A stretch of 64,000 nt of DNA from Epichloe hybrida (Eukaryota; Ascomycota; Sordariomycetes; Hypocreales; Clavicipitaceae), in assembly GCA_019022495.1 (NCBI GenBank), contig JAFEKR010000003.1, forward strand, positions 806,001-870,000, given 5' to 3'. How positions within the stretch are numbered: position 1 is the stretch's first letter; each line of letters begins with the position of its first letter. The position numbers were made by a program, and so were the translations under genes. Of the stretch, positions 1 to 12,017 are shown piece after piece. The notes under the pieces were generated by a model. It worked only from the letters and a program-made list of their open reading frames with translations, had not been told where the DNA came from and did not search any database.

Positions 1-90
1 TTGTTATAAGATAAGATAGTTTGGTCTTAAGGTTAGGAATGGAATCTACCGCTCTTATAACTATCGCGACGCAGTCCCCTAGGGCCGCGC

Positions 91-142
91 ATCTTGTAAT
101 TAACGCCGCGTATCTTGTAATTAACGCCGCGTTAGTTAGCCC
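91..142. repeat. Short GC-containing direct repeat, two units
   Basis: CGCCGCG followed by C/T-ATCTTGTAATTAA occurs twice in succession and a third CGCCGCG follows. It lies upstream of the first recognisable RepHel codons and may belong to the Helitron 5' leader. Its CpG content contrasts with the AT-rich coding part. Confidence 0.6.
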
Positions 143-179
143 TTTTTTTAGTCTAAAGAAAACAAGCTTAATCCTAGGT

Positions 180-3100
180 TAGTTCTAGGCTATTTACCTA
201 AGCTTATGTAGACTAAAGAGATGCTTATTGCTAAGGTTTACGTTCACGTCATGGTTATGACCTATTATGGTTAGTAGTATAGATATAAGGGCTATATAGT
301 TAACTTTATAAAGAACGTTAGTTAAGTCTATAACTAGCTACTGCTTTTACCTAGGGATCTTAATATTATTATCCTTTAACCTGCAAATCAGATAAATTAG
401 CTACACATAATATATTAGTTCTATAACTAATTCAGAGTGCGGTAGCCTATTATCTAGGCCTAGCTTATGTATCTCCGTTTAAATCATCCTAGGTATTGCC
501 ATATTAACATAAATGAGAACAATCTGCTCTAGTTACCTAGTAATAGAGATATTATAGACTAGCTTGCGGTGGAGGTAACTAACGCCGTTGATATTAAAGA
601 GACCTACCTTGATAAAGATAATAACTAGATTAATGTATACTTTAACGGAGCTATGGTTCCTAATTTCATTACTTAGTAACAGGAGCTTACACGACTCCGT
701 TATTAGCTTTAAGGTTCTAATAGGCCTTAGGTGCCACTAGAGTAGATTCCCCTCTAGTAAGTTAAACCTTAGATATACCTTAATATACCTAATATTTATA
801 GCATGCCTTTAAATAAGTTTAATTAGTCTTAGCTATTACTCTTAGAAGTATTTCTAGGTCTCTTTCTAAACAAAGAAGCTAAGTTTATTAAGTCTTGTAA
901 ACGCACTATAAGCTACTCTAACTATATTAATTACCTAATAAAGTATAATAATAGCTGCTTTGCTTAGTATCCTTAATTTTACTATGTTATATTTAATACA
1001 CTTATATGTTAGTAGGTAAATAAGTAAAGCGCTTACTTTGTTAAGAGAGAACGTCACTATTAGGCTATTAATATTAACTAGCTTTAACTAGCTTTTAACT
1101 TAGATACTACTAAAGCTAAGGTATTACTTAACTCTGTGGTAAGATTCTTAGGGAGCCTATAAGGCACACAAGTGTACTAGGGAGGCCGTAAGAACTAGCT
1201 TAAGGCGTATGTTTATGCTCTTAGCTACCTAGGTATGTTTATTACCCTTTTAGCTGCTAATTTACACTAGTAAGACCTTTAGAGGTTTATACTAAATTAT
1301 AATAAATAGTAGTTAGGGAATAACTAAGTTAAGGCTAGGATTGTAGGTAGGAACCTTTGTAAGAACCTATATATCTTAGTATAGTACTTTAAGATACGCT
1401 TCTAGTTATTCTTTAAGTAAGTTCTTTAGCCTAAATTTAGTATTAAGGAACATTAGTACTAATATAAGTGGTAGTCCTAAGGTAGCCCTTATGCTTATTA
1501 CCTCTTTTAGATTAAAGATGCCCTGGACACTAGCCTTATAACCACGGAACTATAGAAGGTCTTTGCTAAGTACTAGGGGTAGTATATTACTACCTATAAT
1601 ACCTGCCCTAACTTAGTAAATTAGCAGTGTTAGGGCGATAACCCTTTGATCTTACCTATTGCAGATCCTAAGTTTAGCGATTTAGTTAATGTAATTAATC
1701 ATGTTTAACGCTATAAGTGCACGGAAGTATACTATTAGCGTTGTAAGTAACTACCTAATAGGAGATTAACAGAGGAGACGCACTACTAATTTTACTTTCT
1801 ATAAGTATATTATAAAGAGCTAATTATTATAAGGAACTTTAACCTGTAGTATCTTATATTTAATAGGGCTTGGAATAATGCCTTTCTAAATAACTTTAGC
1901 CCTATAGTTATGGCCTTATAGCTTACTAATATTAACTTTATGCCCTATATAGGCGTGCATGCTATTATCTCCTATATATTAAAATATTATAGCAAGGCTA
2001 AATAGTAGTTAAAGACCTTCTAGGACATAGCTAAGGAGATTTTGCCTAGGGTTAACGTAAGTTATAGGCTTATTAGATTTGTTGCTAAGTTTATAAATAA
2101 ACTTATTACTAAAAGAGACTAGTCTATATAAGAGGTCCTTTACCTATTGCTTAACCTTAACCTTTAAGAAGGATTGCGTGTTATTCGCAGTGTTAATTGC
2201 TGCCTACTTAACAAGCATTGGTAGGCGGATTATCTACTTGCTAAGGGTGAAGATTAGGTCTAATAAACTTTGAATTCTTACTAGAAGTACCTGAATCGCC
2301 CTATAAGCCTATAGGATCTTTATTATTTTCAGTTCCTAACCTAGATTAACTTCTCTAAGAAGCCTAAGCATTAGTAAGAGTTCCCTAACGCGCCTAACTA
2401 GGTCCTGAATTACTTCCTGTAATATAAGACTAATTCTAATAATAAAAGCTTTAAGGACTTTTGCAAAGTAAAGCTTATACTAAGCTATCCCTATACTAAC
2501 TATAACTAGCTAAAGATAGTAGAGGAGAAGAGTTTTGCCATATTTTGTGAGGCATTTATATATTATTAGAGAGTTTACGCTAGCGCTTACTATCACGATT
2601 ACTATAGTAAGCTACCTCCTATGATAGAAAATAAGTTTAAGGAAGACCCTTAGCAGGAGAACAAGGTCTAGCTAGAGGCTTAGTAGGAAATAGCTTGCTA
2701 GATTCTATATATTAAGCTTAACACTAATAAGGTTAAATTGCTTAGGAACCGTGATTGTGATTTAGCCTATAATTAGCGAAATTATATTAGAACCTATCCT
2801 AATCTTCTTACGTAGAAGAGAGAGTATTAGAATAGCCTTAAGGAGTCTTTTACTACTACTATTACTTCTTAGGATCCTATAAGCAACTAGAATATTACTA
2901 GTCTTAATCTAGAGCAGCGCCTTATCTTTAATATATGTGTTTGCTACCTTAAGGATACTCTTAATCTAAATAAGTAAACACCTAAATTACTTCTTCTCTA
3001 GGTTAATAGCTAGGGAGGCATAGGGAAATTATTTGTTATTCACGCTGTTTTCATAGCACTAGAACACCACGCCCTGGGATGTATTATGTAAGCTGCCCTT

Positions 3101-4350
3101 ACTAGAATTGCTGCTAATGGTATTAACGGAATGACATTACATTTGCTGCTGTATTTTCTAGTCTTAAGGCAGATTATAACCTTACCTAAGCTTTTAACTA
3201 ATAAGCTTTCTAATTTATAGGGCACCCTATAAAGGGTTAAATATATTATTATTAATAAGAAGTCTATGATTAGGCTAAAGACGCTTTACTCCATTAACTA
3301 ACGACTTCGTTAGATCTTTTCTAATTCAGAGGACTACTTTGGTGGCTATAGCGTAATTCTCTTTAGTAACTTCTACTAGCTTCTACTAGTCTTTAAGAAG
3401 CCTCTCTATAGTAATAATAGACTTGTGAATAATATAGATCTAGCTAGGCGTAATGCCTATTAGGCCTTTGATAAGACTGTTATGCTTTAGTAAGTTATCC
3501 GCTAATAAGGTGATGCATAGGCACTATTCCATGAAGCTCTCCAGGGCCTTTGTTTAGCTTAGCTATTTATTAACTATTAGAAGCTTCTTTATTCCTGAAT
3601 TTAATTGCAGCTCTTGCCTCTAGAGGTTGATTCCTTTGTAAATATAGTCTGTATTTACTATACGAGATAGTAGGTCTGAGAATATAACTATAACTACATG
3701 GAAAGGCTTACATTACTAATTATTTAGGTTTACGTAATATATATTAGTGAATTTAGGTATAATGCTAATTCTTAAATAGCAGGAAACCTTTACTATACTT
3801 TACTAGTTTATATTAGAGCAAGGGTTATGCTAATAAAGAATATCTAGATGCCTATAGGCCTTGTTAATGGCGCTATAGGGATTGTGGAAGATATTTGCTA
3901 GGATTAAGATATTACTAATCCTCGCTAACAGGCTCCTAATATCATGTTTGTGCGAATGGATAAGTACGCGGGACTGCCTTACTTCATAGAGCCTAATAAA
4001 GCTACTATTATTCCTATTTTCTAAGCGTACCACGAGTTTGTTAAGGGTAGCAACCTGTGTGGCTAGCGTTAATTCCTATTTATAATTACATATAGCATTA
4101 CTATGCATAAGTTATAGGGCATTACTCTTAATAAGGCAGTAGCTAATATCTCTGTAAAGGAGTTTATAATAGGCCTTATATACATCGCTATCTTAAGAGT
4201 AAAGATGCTTAAGGGCATTATATTTAATACTCCCTTTAATCTTAGCACTCTTACTTCCTAGACTAACCTAGATACTAGCCTAAGGGCTCTTAATACGTAG
4301 TAATAAGAGGTAGAAATAATTTACGCTATATAATAGCTAGATAAAGCTAA
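180..4350 (+). pseudogene. Helitron RepHel protein (Rep + PIF1-like helicase), inactivated
   Basis: Read in + frames, with TAG/TAA taken as former Gln/Trp codons, this is a continuous RepHel protein. Near 1481-1510 the HUH motif reads GSPYAYYLF, so both expected His are now Tyr (CAY to TAY). The Rep tyrosine motif survives as YILKYYSKA near 1969-2001. The helicase begins near 2980 with Walker A GGIGK (about 3013-3030); the DEAD-like block LFSNFYQLL (expected GDFYQLPP) lies at about 3358-3390. The C-terminal HKLQGITL motif is near 4110-4130. The family nicks, unwinds and re-ligates DNA for rolling-circle transposition. Many in-frame stops make a product impossible. Confidence 0.85.
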
Positions 4351-4612
4351 TATATCTTATCGGATATAGAAATTTTGATAAGTTCAGATAATAAGAGCTT
4401 TATTAGCTTTATTATCGACGACAATAAGGTGGTTAAGCCACCTCCGCACATTAACCTAGCTTAGACCCCTCCTGCTCCTCGAATAAAAGAATCTCATAGC
4501 CTAGTCCTAGTCGTTAAATCTCCTATTTACATTAATTTAACATAAATCGATTCGAGATTATAAGAGGGGGAAAGGTATTATTATCTGCCAAGACGTCACT
4601 TCTCCTTAGATA

Positions 4613-4636
4613 TCTGCTAAGTAATGTCTTAGCAGA
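4613..4636 (+). other. Perfect hairpin near the Helitron 3' end
   Basis: TCTGCTAAG - loop TAATGT - CTTAGCAGA gives a 9-bp perfect stem with a 6-base loop. It lies downstream of the helicase and shortly before CTAG, matching the position of the Helitron termination hairpin. It was seen directly; the role is inferred. Confidence 0.6.
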
Positions 4637-4845
4637 GGGAAAAGCACACGCCCCTAGAGGGATAGTCATGTATAAATTTGTAAAATTTGTATCATAGTAG
4701 ATTAACTAAAAAAGCCCTTTTACGCACTTGACGTTGATGTTATCAGTGAAAACGGAACCGGATAATAATTAGCCCGGGCGGATACCGACGCTTTCCCTGC
4801 GCCTATGATGCCGATAAATTCGGGCAGCCATAAGGATCTTGTATA

Positions 4846-4886
4846 ACCGTCCTATCCCTAGCTCTCTGTCCTCCGTGCTCCTAACA
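4846..4886 (-). repeat. G3-family LTR terminal fragment (~41 bp)
   Basis: On the minus strand this begins TGTTAGGAGCACGGAGG and matches, with a few changes, the first ~41 bp of the 267-bp LTR at 59395-59661. Homology stops abruptly beyond it, where sequence GC-richer than its surroundings (4735-4845) takes over. It is either a truncated LTR or a relative sharing only the terminal segment. It sits between the Helitron 3' end and the LINE. Confidence 0.5.
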
Positions 4887-6421
4887 GAATAGGTATATTA
4901 TTATACTAAAATAAGACTAAAAAGGGCTTATAAATATTTATTTTATATATTTTTCCTTTTCTTTTTCTTTTTAATAGGATAAGGCTAATATAAGCTAGTA
5001 ATAAACACTTATAATAAAAAATATACTAAGTAACGTAAACTTATTATAAGGCTAGCGCTAGCCTATACATAAATATAAGGGGGTTTTTCTTCCTAGTATA
5101 AGGTTTTCCCTTTTAACTTAGTAGTAGGAGTACTAGTAATAGCTATCTATAGAGCTAACTAGTGTAAATAATATATATACCTAAAATAGCCTAGAGATAA
5201 ATATAAAGCTTTACTAAGTAAAGTAAGAAAAGAATTAAAAAAAGAGATAAATCTTATAAAGTACTAGCTTTAATTATAAATGGTTTAGAGAGTTTATTAT
5301 TAAAGCTAAGCTAGCTTATTTTATTTATAAGGAAGCTTTATATTACTATTATTAGCTATTATAAGACTTTTATTTTTATAAGTAAGTATATTAAGTATAA
5401 GTAACTAACTTTATTAAATACTAAAAATATATTTATTTATACTAGTAAAGTAATATTACCTTTTCCCTAGGCCTCTCCAATATATTTTATAAGGACTTTT
5501 ATTATAGTTTTTATTAATTTATTTATTTTATTACTTATTTAAAGTTTAGGGAGTAGCCCCTTTACCTTAGTAAAGGCTATAAGTTACTTTACTATTATTA
5601 CTTCTATAATCTTTCTTACTATATTAAGTAATAAGATTAGTCTTTATATATTAGCTTTTCTTATTTTCTTAGTAGTTTTACTAGGTTTCCTAATTATTAT
5701 TACTCTTATAGTTTAAAAGTAAGCTAGGAAGTAGCTTATTTCTAAGACTATATTTAAAAGCCTAGCTATAGTATCTTTAGCTAGGTTATTATAGGCTTTA
5801 ATAAAGCTTACTAGAAGTTTATTATCTCCTAGTGCCTTCTAGCTAGCTATATTTACTAAGATATTATTAATTTTCTCTAGCCTAAATTATTTTTTATTTA
5901 GTAATAGTATATTTTCTAGCTTTAGGAAGGAGAGGTCTAGTATATATAAGAGATTTACTATTAGTTTAAGGAAAAATCTTTATACTAGTATACTAGCTTT
6001 ATTATTATATATAGTAGCTAAGTTAAGGTTATTTTTACTTTTTTTTAGCTTAGGAAGTCTAGGAAGCTTTAAGGGGGCCTAGCTTTAAAGCTAGGCTTAT
6101 TTCTTAAGCTTTTAAACCTCTTTATTTTTTTCTATATATTAGCCTTTTATAATATATCTCTTTATATATTTCTTTTCTTTTCCCTAACTATATATTTCTA
6201 GTTCTTATTTACCTTAGTATAAGCTTACTAGTTTATATTAGTTCTTTAATATCTTTATTATCTCTTAGCTTACCTTACTTTACTAACTAACTCTTAGGCT
6301 TTTCTTAATTACTATACCTCTAGGCTAAGGAGTCCCTAGGCTTTCTTTAGCATTACCTTATTTATAATCTATTATAAGCTTATAATAAGCTATATTATAT
6401 AGTTATTTATTCTTTTTTTAT
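4887..6421 (-). pseudogene. LINE reverse transcriptase (Tad/I-like), 3' part
   Basis: Minus-strand reading gives a non-LTR reverse transcriptase. The stretch before the fingers/palm (around 5700-5900) resembles NKLLVSFIKAYNNLAKD followed by the block expected as AYRPIALL-T. Near 5400-5460 the motif-A block reads INIFLVFNKVSY, where LDI-GAFD-VSH is expected, so the catalytic Asp are replaced by Asn. The frame is riddled with TAA/TAG. The 5' part of the same protein resumes at 8185 after the hAT-A insertion. The family copies its RNA into nicked DNA at the target (target-primed reverse transcription). Tad-like placement rests on motif style only. Confidence 0.75.
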
Positions 6422-7189
6422 TATATAAGCAGAGCTTTGCATGTAGTGTAGTAAATGTAGTATTTTGGCTTTTCATGTAGTATGTAGTGTAGTAGTTTGT
6501 AGTGTAGTGTAGTATGTAGTATAGGGGTAAAAATAAAAGTGGGGCTTATTAATATCTTATAATATTCTTTGAATGTTTCTTAATTAACTTAATATAACCT
6601 ATTTTTTCTATTAGATTTTATATTTAGTTATAAATCTTTAAAGTTTATACTTATTTAAACTATTAAGCTTATAATAGGAATAGGGTAGCTTAGTATAGTT
6701 TCTTTTGGTATTTATATATAGCCCTAATTTCTTTCTAAGTTTTAAAGGTTCCTTTACTTTTCTAGCTTTTTTATTATATTTATAATCCTTTTTAATATAC
6801 TTTTTTTATATTTAATCTAAGATTTACCCTAAAGAAATTATTTATTATAATATGTAAATAAGATAATAAATCTAATAATATAATATTTATAAAGATAAGG
6901 TTTTTAAAATAAAGATAATATTTTACTTTATAATATAAAAGGTTTTCTAGCTATATAGCCATTTTATTGCAATTATAAATTATTATTTTAAGTTTTTTAG
7001 CTTTTTTAGCTAAGAGAAATGTAAAAAACCCTTTAAGAAGCTTATAAAAAATAGCTAGAATACTATTTTTATAATATCAAAAAGAAATATAATATAGTTT
7101 CCTTTATTACTAAAATTAGAAAAAAAGCTTTAAAAGTAAGCTTAAGAATATATACTATTTTTAGCTTACTTACTTAGTTATATACTATG

Positions 7190-7625
7190 CTAAAAAGTGG
7201 GTCTAAAAGTAAGCCTTATTAACTACACTTTATATTTACTAATAGCTTCTATGCTTTTTCTATAATCTAGTTTAAAGAAAAGTAGGATTAATAAAAGTAG
7301 GTCTAAAGTGGATCTTACTAAATATACCTATACTTTCTAATAACCTCTATACTTTTTTTATAATTTAGTTTAAAGAAAAGTAAGATTAATAAAAGTAAGT
7401 CAAAAGTGGGTCCTACTAAATATACCTATACTTTCTAATAACTTCTATACTTATTTTATAATTTGGTTTAAAGAAAAGTAAGATTATTAAAAGTCGGTCT
7501 AAAGTGGGTCCTACTAAATATACCTTTACCTTCTAATAACTTTTATGCTTTTTTATAATCTAGTCTTAAGAAAAAAAGGTATTAATAAAAGTGGGTCTAA
7601 AGTAGGTCTTACTAATTATACCTTT
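7190..7625. repeat. ~100-bp tandem repeats inside hAT-A
   Basis: Successive units carry AAAAGTGGGTC / AAAGTGGGTCCTACTAAATA followed by a TTTATAAT-TAGTTTAAAGAAAAG stretch. GTGG cores recur at intervals close to 100 bp (for example near 7306, 7406, 7504). hAT-B carries the reverse complement of the same array (about 54775-55235). Confidence 0.8.
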
Positions 7626-7940
7626 ACTTAGTTAGAGTTTAAACTCTTTTTTAATTAGTTATAGACCTTTTTCTTAAAAAGAGATATTAAAGTTTATTAT
7701 TACTATTATTGCTATTATTACTATTATTATTATTTTAAAAAATATAAAAGAGAGAAGTATTTTATTTTATTAATATTTTTAAAAAGCTTAAAATACTAAG
7801 TAATTAAAAAGTATAGCTTTTTCTATAGTAATTTCCTTATACTTACTTATATTTATATATAAGTTATTTATTTACTATTTAATTTTAATTAAACTTTAAC
7901 ACTAATAATATTATAACTTATAATAACTTATAGTTTATAA

Positions 7941-8010
7941 GCTACTATAAGCTATTATAAGCTATTATAAGCTATTATAAGCTATTATAAGCTATTATAA
8001 GCTATTATAA
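7941..8010. repeat. 10-bp tandem repeat GCTATTATAA x7
   Basis: Seven consecutive units, the first with one change (GCTACTATAA). hAT-B has the reverse complement (AATAGCTTAT-like units, about 54291-54380) at the matching position, so the array belongs to the element. Confidence 0.9.
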
Positions 8011-8184
8011 GTAATTATATTACTAAAAATTATAAATACTACAAATACTACAAAATACTATATGTAGTGTAGTGTAGTAAAAAAAATCTCTTATAGTGTA
8101 GTATATAGTGTAGTGTAGTATACTACACTACACTATAAATACTACACAATGTAGTGTAGTGTAGTGCAAAGCTCTGTATATAAG

Positions 8185-8803
8185 TCTAGTATATTTTTAA
8201 GCTAGAGTCTAATTATAGCCTTTACCTTTATATATAGTTAGTTTATAGCTTTTTCTATATATTTAAGAACCTAGGGAATAGCTTCCTATTATTTATTAAA
8301 AATACTAATTAGCTATAGGATATAGTTAAATCTAAGGATATCTTTAGTGCTATTATAGTAAACTCTAATATTTAGTATAGCTTATACTAGATTAATAATA
8401 CTATTTTTATTATCTTTATATTATCTTATAGATTTACCCTAGGGTATAATAAGTCTAAGCCTTTACTAGTTTATAAACTCTAGTAGTTTATTTACTTTAT
8501 TAGTTTTCTTATTTAGCTTATTTTAAAGGGAGTGCTTTTAGTTAAAGTTACTTATAAATATACTTTAGTTATAAGGCTTTTCTAAGTTAATTATATAAAT
8601 AAGGGTATTTTAGTTATTACTATATTTTTTTAAGTAAAGAAAGTAAATATTAACTTCTTATAGTTTTACTAATAACTAGTAAGCTTCTCCCTAGGCTAAC
8701 TATAACCTTACTTTATATTTCTTATTTATATATACTATATTATATTTATTATAATATATAAGTTAAAACTAGGTAAGGCCTAGTGCTAGGGGCTATAGGT
8801 TTC
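8185..8803 (-). pseudogene. LINE endonuclease domain (APE-type), 5' side of the LINE
   Basis: On the minus strand the blocks INLEKPYN-SIFISNFN-KHSL, then NKVNKLLEFIN--RLRLI-P-GKS, correspond to the GDFNLHH-LWGG and KLLEFIN--GL--LTP-G region of LINE apurinic-like endonucleases that nick the target DNA. Joined across hAT-A it continues into the RT at 6421. The upstream (higher-coordinate) end stops inside the domain where copia coding sequence begins at about 8804, so the N-terminal half is missing here. Confidence 0.7.
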
Positions 8804-11030
8804 TTATATATTCTTATTCTTAAATTATAATAACGCCAGAGCCTATAGTATTATAAATAGTAGTCAAAGCTATAAATAACACTATAGGATTAAATAGTCT
8901 TATACTAATAGTCCTTATTTTTAGCGCGTATTCTTATATAGTTAAGGAATTACCTTTATTACTAGATATCACATAGCAAGCCCTTATAATCTAACTAGTA
9001 ATAAAGGAAGTTAAGCGTATTTATGCCTAGTGGAAAGTTAGTGATACCCTTGCTATAAGGAATAGTCCTAATACCTCTACAACTATTAACCTCCTACTAG
9101 GATTGCTTATACGCATGTAGCATAAAGGTAAAGGATAGGTAGGCCCCTATAAGCTATTAGCTATAGAAGGCAAGACCTACACTCTTAAGCTCCCTTAAGG
9201 CCCTAAGGCCTTTAGATTAATATCTATTAGGCCTTTTTATAAAGATCCTAATAAAGAGAGACCTCCTAAGAGCGTAGATAACTAAGACACCTCCCTATAG
9301 CCTATAGCTATCCCTCCTACTAGTCCCTTAAGGCAAGGACCTAGAAGACCTTAGAAGAACCCCCCTATTATTATATCTAATATTAATTACACAGATTAAA
9401 TAAAAGATAAGACTAATGTCTTTCTATTAGCTAAGGAAAGCTCTAACCTTAAGCTTATAATCTAATTACATAAGGAAGGAATTATTAAGACCCCTAGCAA
9501 ACCCTTTGAGCTATCCACTAAAGCTAAGATTAATTCTCTAATTAAATAAGGCGTGTTTAAATTTATTAAGTATAATAAAAGAGAGCATAGTAGAGTTCGA
9601 ATTTTTAATTCCCATATTATTAATAAGGTAAAGGGCAAGATAACGGATCTATATAAGAAGTCAAGGCTCATAATCTAAGGTTATAGCGATAAGGAGAAGC
9701 TAGTAATCCTCACACAGGCCCTAACAATCTAGCAAGCTAGCTAGCAATTAATCCTTATAATAGCACCTACGTTATTATTACTAGGCCTTATCCTCTAGCT
9801 TTATAACATTACATAGGCCTATATGCAAGCATAAACGCTTCTTAGTTATATAATCCTAGCCCGAATCCCTATCTAAATCCATTACCTATACCCTATAGGC
9901 ATAATAATATAAGTGATTAAGCCTCTATATAGTATTACAGAAGCTAGCACTTACTAGTAGGTAACGTATTATTATTACTATAGAGAAATACTCTAGATAA
10001 TAACCTTTACATTTAACCTATGCCTACTCGTGATAACAAAGGAAAACCTAACCTTTGCGTGTATAGGGATGCAAACTAATAATATAATTAGACTATCTAA
10101 CTATAAGTTCTCTTAATAAGAGGAAGATTAATTAAAAGCCACTTCTTTCGCTACTAAACCAAAGCAAATCCTTTCTATAGGGAACCTACTAACCTTTAAT
10201 AGTAGCATTATTACTCTTAAAAATAATATAATCACGCTAAGGCAAAAGAGCTAGAGTAGAAAGCTTTAGTTAATCCCGCTAACTAATTCAAAACAGGTAT
10301 ACATAGAATAATAAGCTCGAGGCGCATACATTACCTTAATTTACTAACCTAAAGCCTGCTTTAACCTCTTTATTACTACATAACACTAAGAGCTATCACC
10401 TTAAGATATAAAGAGCCTAAACTAATAGATTTAATAGCAAATCAATAATCTAAGCTAAGGATTAAGGTTTATACCATTTAATCTCAAAAAGGCAAAGCTT
10501 TTTGCATTTATAAATAGATTATTTACTAACAACTAGAACCTTACTTCCTAGCTAGGCTACGTGCTTATCCTAGCTAGTAAAGTCTAAGAGAAAAGCACCT
10601 TTATAATCCAAGGTAATATCATATACTACAGCTTTACTAAGAGCAAGAGAGTTATAAGAAGTATGCTTACCTCTGAGATCTATGGCATAGTTACTAGTGC
10701 TAATATAGCTTACGCGGTCTTAATAACACTTAGGTTAATTACCTATTAATTAAACCTCCCTATAATTCCTATTATTATTTATACTAATTCGTACTCTTTA
10801 TATAAATACCTTATTAAGCTTAGTACTACAAAGGAGAAGCGTCTTATAATTAACATTATAGCCCTTCATTAGTCATACAAGCAACAAGAGATCTACAAGA
10901 TTAAATAGATTAATAGGAATGATAACCTTGCTAATACATTTACAAAGGCATTGCTAAATAAGGCATTTAAGAGGTTTATCACAAGCAATAAGGTAACTAT
11001 TAGGATAGAAGGGTAGGTTACATAATTATA
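8804..11030 (+). pseudogene. Ty1/copia polyprotein, 5'-truncated (IN C-term, RT, RNase H)
   Basis: The + frame resembles the integrase C-terminal tail near 8990-9270 (VKRIYAQWKVSDTLATRN; GPYKLLAIEGKTYTLKLP). The copia reverse transcriptase follows from about 9440 (KPFELSTKAKINSLIK; GVFKFIKYNKREHSRVRIFN) to 10150, then RNase H at about 10490-10990 (AKLFAFINRLFTNN; SEIYGIVTSANIAYA). The palm motif reads GMQTNNI at 10078-10083, so both catalytic Asp have become Asn. Gag, protease and most of the integrase are absent. Stops are nearly all TAA/TAG. Confidence 0.85.
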
Positions 11031-11060
11031 ATGTTTATATTAATCTAACGAGATTAAACG

Positions 11061-11548
11061 TGTTAAGAATTAGGCTTACTTATCCTTACACAGGCTTATA
11101 GATTAGATTTTGTTATTTATTATACCCCTTCCCCTTGCCCTTTTCTTATAATATTATTTATAATTATTTAATCTTATTTATTCCTTAATTCCTATTCACT
11201 TCTCTTATTAATATTATATATTAATAATTATATTAAAAGAGAGAGTTTCTAGTGTTAGAATAAGCATAATATTAACAAGGGTGCGCGCCTCTAATTAGGT
11301 AAGCGCGTTATATTACGAACCTATATGTCTGGCCTGACCGCGCCGCGATTAGGGTTAGCATATATAGCCTCTTTGCTAATAGCCCTAATTAAGGCCCCTT
11401 TTCCTATAATAAATAGCGCACCCTCTTTGCTTCTATTTAATCCCTCTTTTACTTACTTAGATAGACTAGAATATATAATAATTACGTGTACTTTAGTCTA
11501 CCCTAAAAACCCTACGCGTAGGTCAATGGTATCCTGTAAATACCAACA
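11061..11548 (+). repeat. Probable 3' LTR of the copia element
   Basis: Starts TGTTAAGAAT about 30 bp after the last RNase H-side codons and ends CCAACA, where hAT-C-type sequence begins. There is no second copy in the window to confirm the limits. It contains a GC-richer stretch (about 11280-11350) that escaped RIP. The open frame inside it (11325-11582) has no recognisable product and I do not call it a gene. Confidence 0.4.
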
Positions 11549-12017
11549 GTATTATAATGTATTGTATTGTATTGTATTATAATGTATTTTTATATAATAA
11601 ATAATTATAATAAATCATAGAAAATAGATATAAGAATAAAAAGACCCTTAATATATTAAGAAAAAATCATTTTTTAAAATAGATATAAAAGAATATTACT
11701 AGGATATTATATATTTAAAATAAGCTTACTTTTCTAAATAAGCTAAAACTTAATAGATTTTTAAATAAATAACTAAATTATATATAAAAATAAGAATACT
11801 ATAATTAGATTATTTAAAAAATCTACTATATAATGAATTTATATAATACCCCACTTATATTTTTCCCTAACAATACATTGTATTGTATGTATTGTATTGT
11901 ATTGTGTTGTATTTTTAATACAATACAATACACAATACAATACATAGGGCAATACAATACAATACAATACATCGAAGGGCCAAAAAATACAATACAATAC
12001 AATACAACAATGCTCTG
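11549..12017. mobile_element. hAT-C: right part of a hAT-type element with GTATT arrays
   Basis: The right terminus CAATGCTCTG at 12017 is the reverse complement of CAGAGCATTG. The subterminal region repeats TGTATTGTATT and its complement, and is preceded by CCCCACTTATATTTTT, the same block that borders the arrays of hAT-A, -B and -D. It lies directly in G3 gag: comparison with G3' (about 58960) shows the host sequence CCTAATAC continuing at 12018. The left terminus and left target copy are gone; the copia LTR abuts a shorter GTATT array at 11549. Confidence 0.7.

Larger units (their letters stand above)
1..4657 (+). mobile_element. Helitron, 5' end outside window, RIP-degraded
   Basis: Rolling-circle DNA transposon recognised from its RepHel coding content in forward order: N-terminal Helitron region, HUH-type replication initiator (Rep), then PIF1-like helicase. 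The right end is placed at CTAG (4654-4657), about 17 bases after a perfect 9-bp-stem hairpin (4613-4636), which fits the hairpin-plus-CTRR 3' terminus of Helitrons. The 5' TC terminus is not in the window. The next base is A rather than the usual T, so the exact end is uncertain. Its last ~100 bp and the DNA to 4886 keep CpG-containing sequence, unlike the coding part. Confidence 0.75.
6430..8176. mobile_element. hAT-A: non-autonomous hAT-type element, complete
   Basis: Terminal inverted repeats CAGAGCTTTGCA / TGCAAAGCTCTG bound a 1747-bp element flanked by a perfect 8-bp target duplication TATATAAG (6422-6429 and 8177-8184). CAGRG-like termini with 8-bp duplications are typical of hAT transposons. 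There is no coding capacity. In order: subterminal GTAGT-type array, AAAATAAAAGTGGGG, AT-rich DNA, a ~100-bp tandem array with GTGGGTC cores, AT-rich DNA, seven GCTATTATAA units, and a second GTAGT/ACTAC array. It interrupts the LINE frame at 6421/8185. A second full copy in opposite orientation is hAT-B at 54116. Confidence 0.88.

Noticed and set aside
3040..4033. Minus-strand ORFs 3040-3225 and 3830-4033
   Set aside because: Shadows antisense to the Helitron helicase.
7941..8010. Regular short repeats here and in the GTAGT/GTATT arrays as a CRISPR array
   Set aside because: Units are directly adjacent 5-10-bp repeats without unique spacers, in a eukaryotic transposon.
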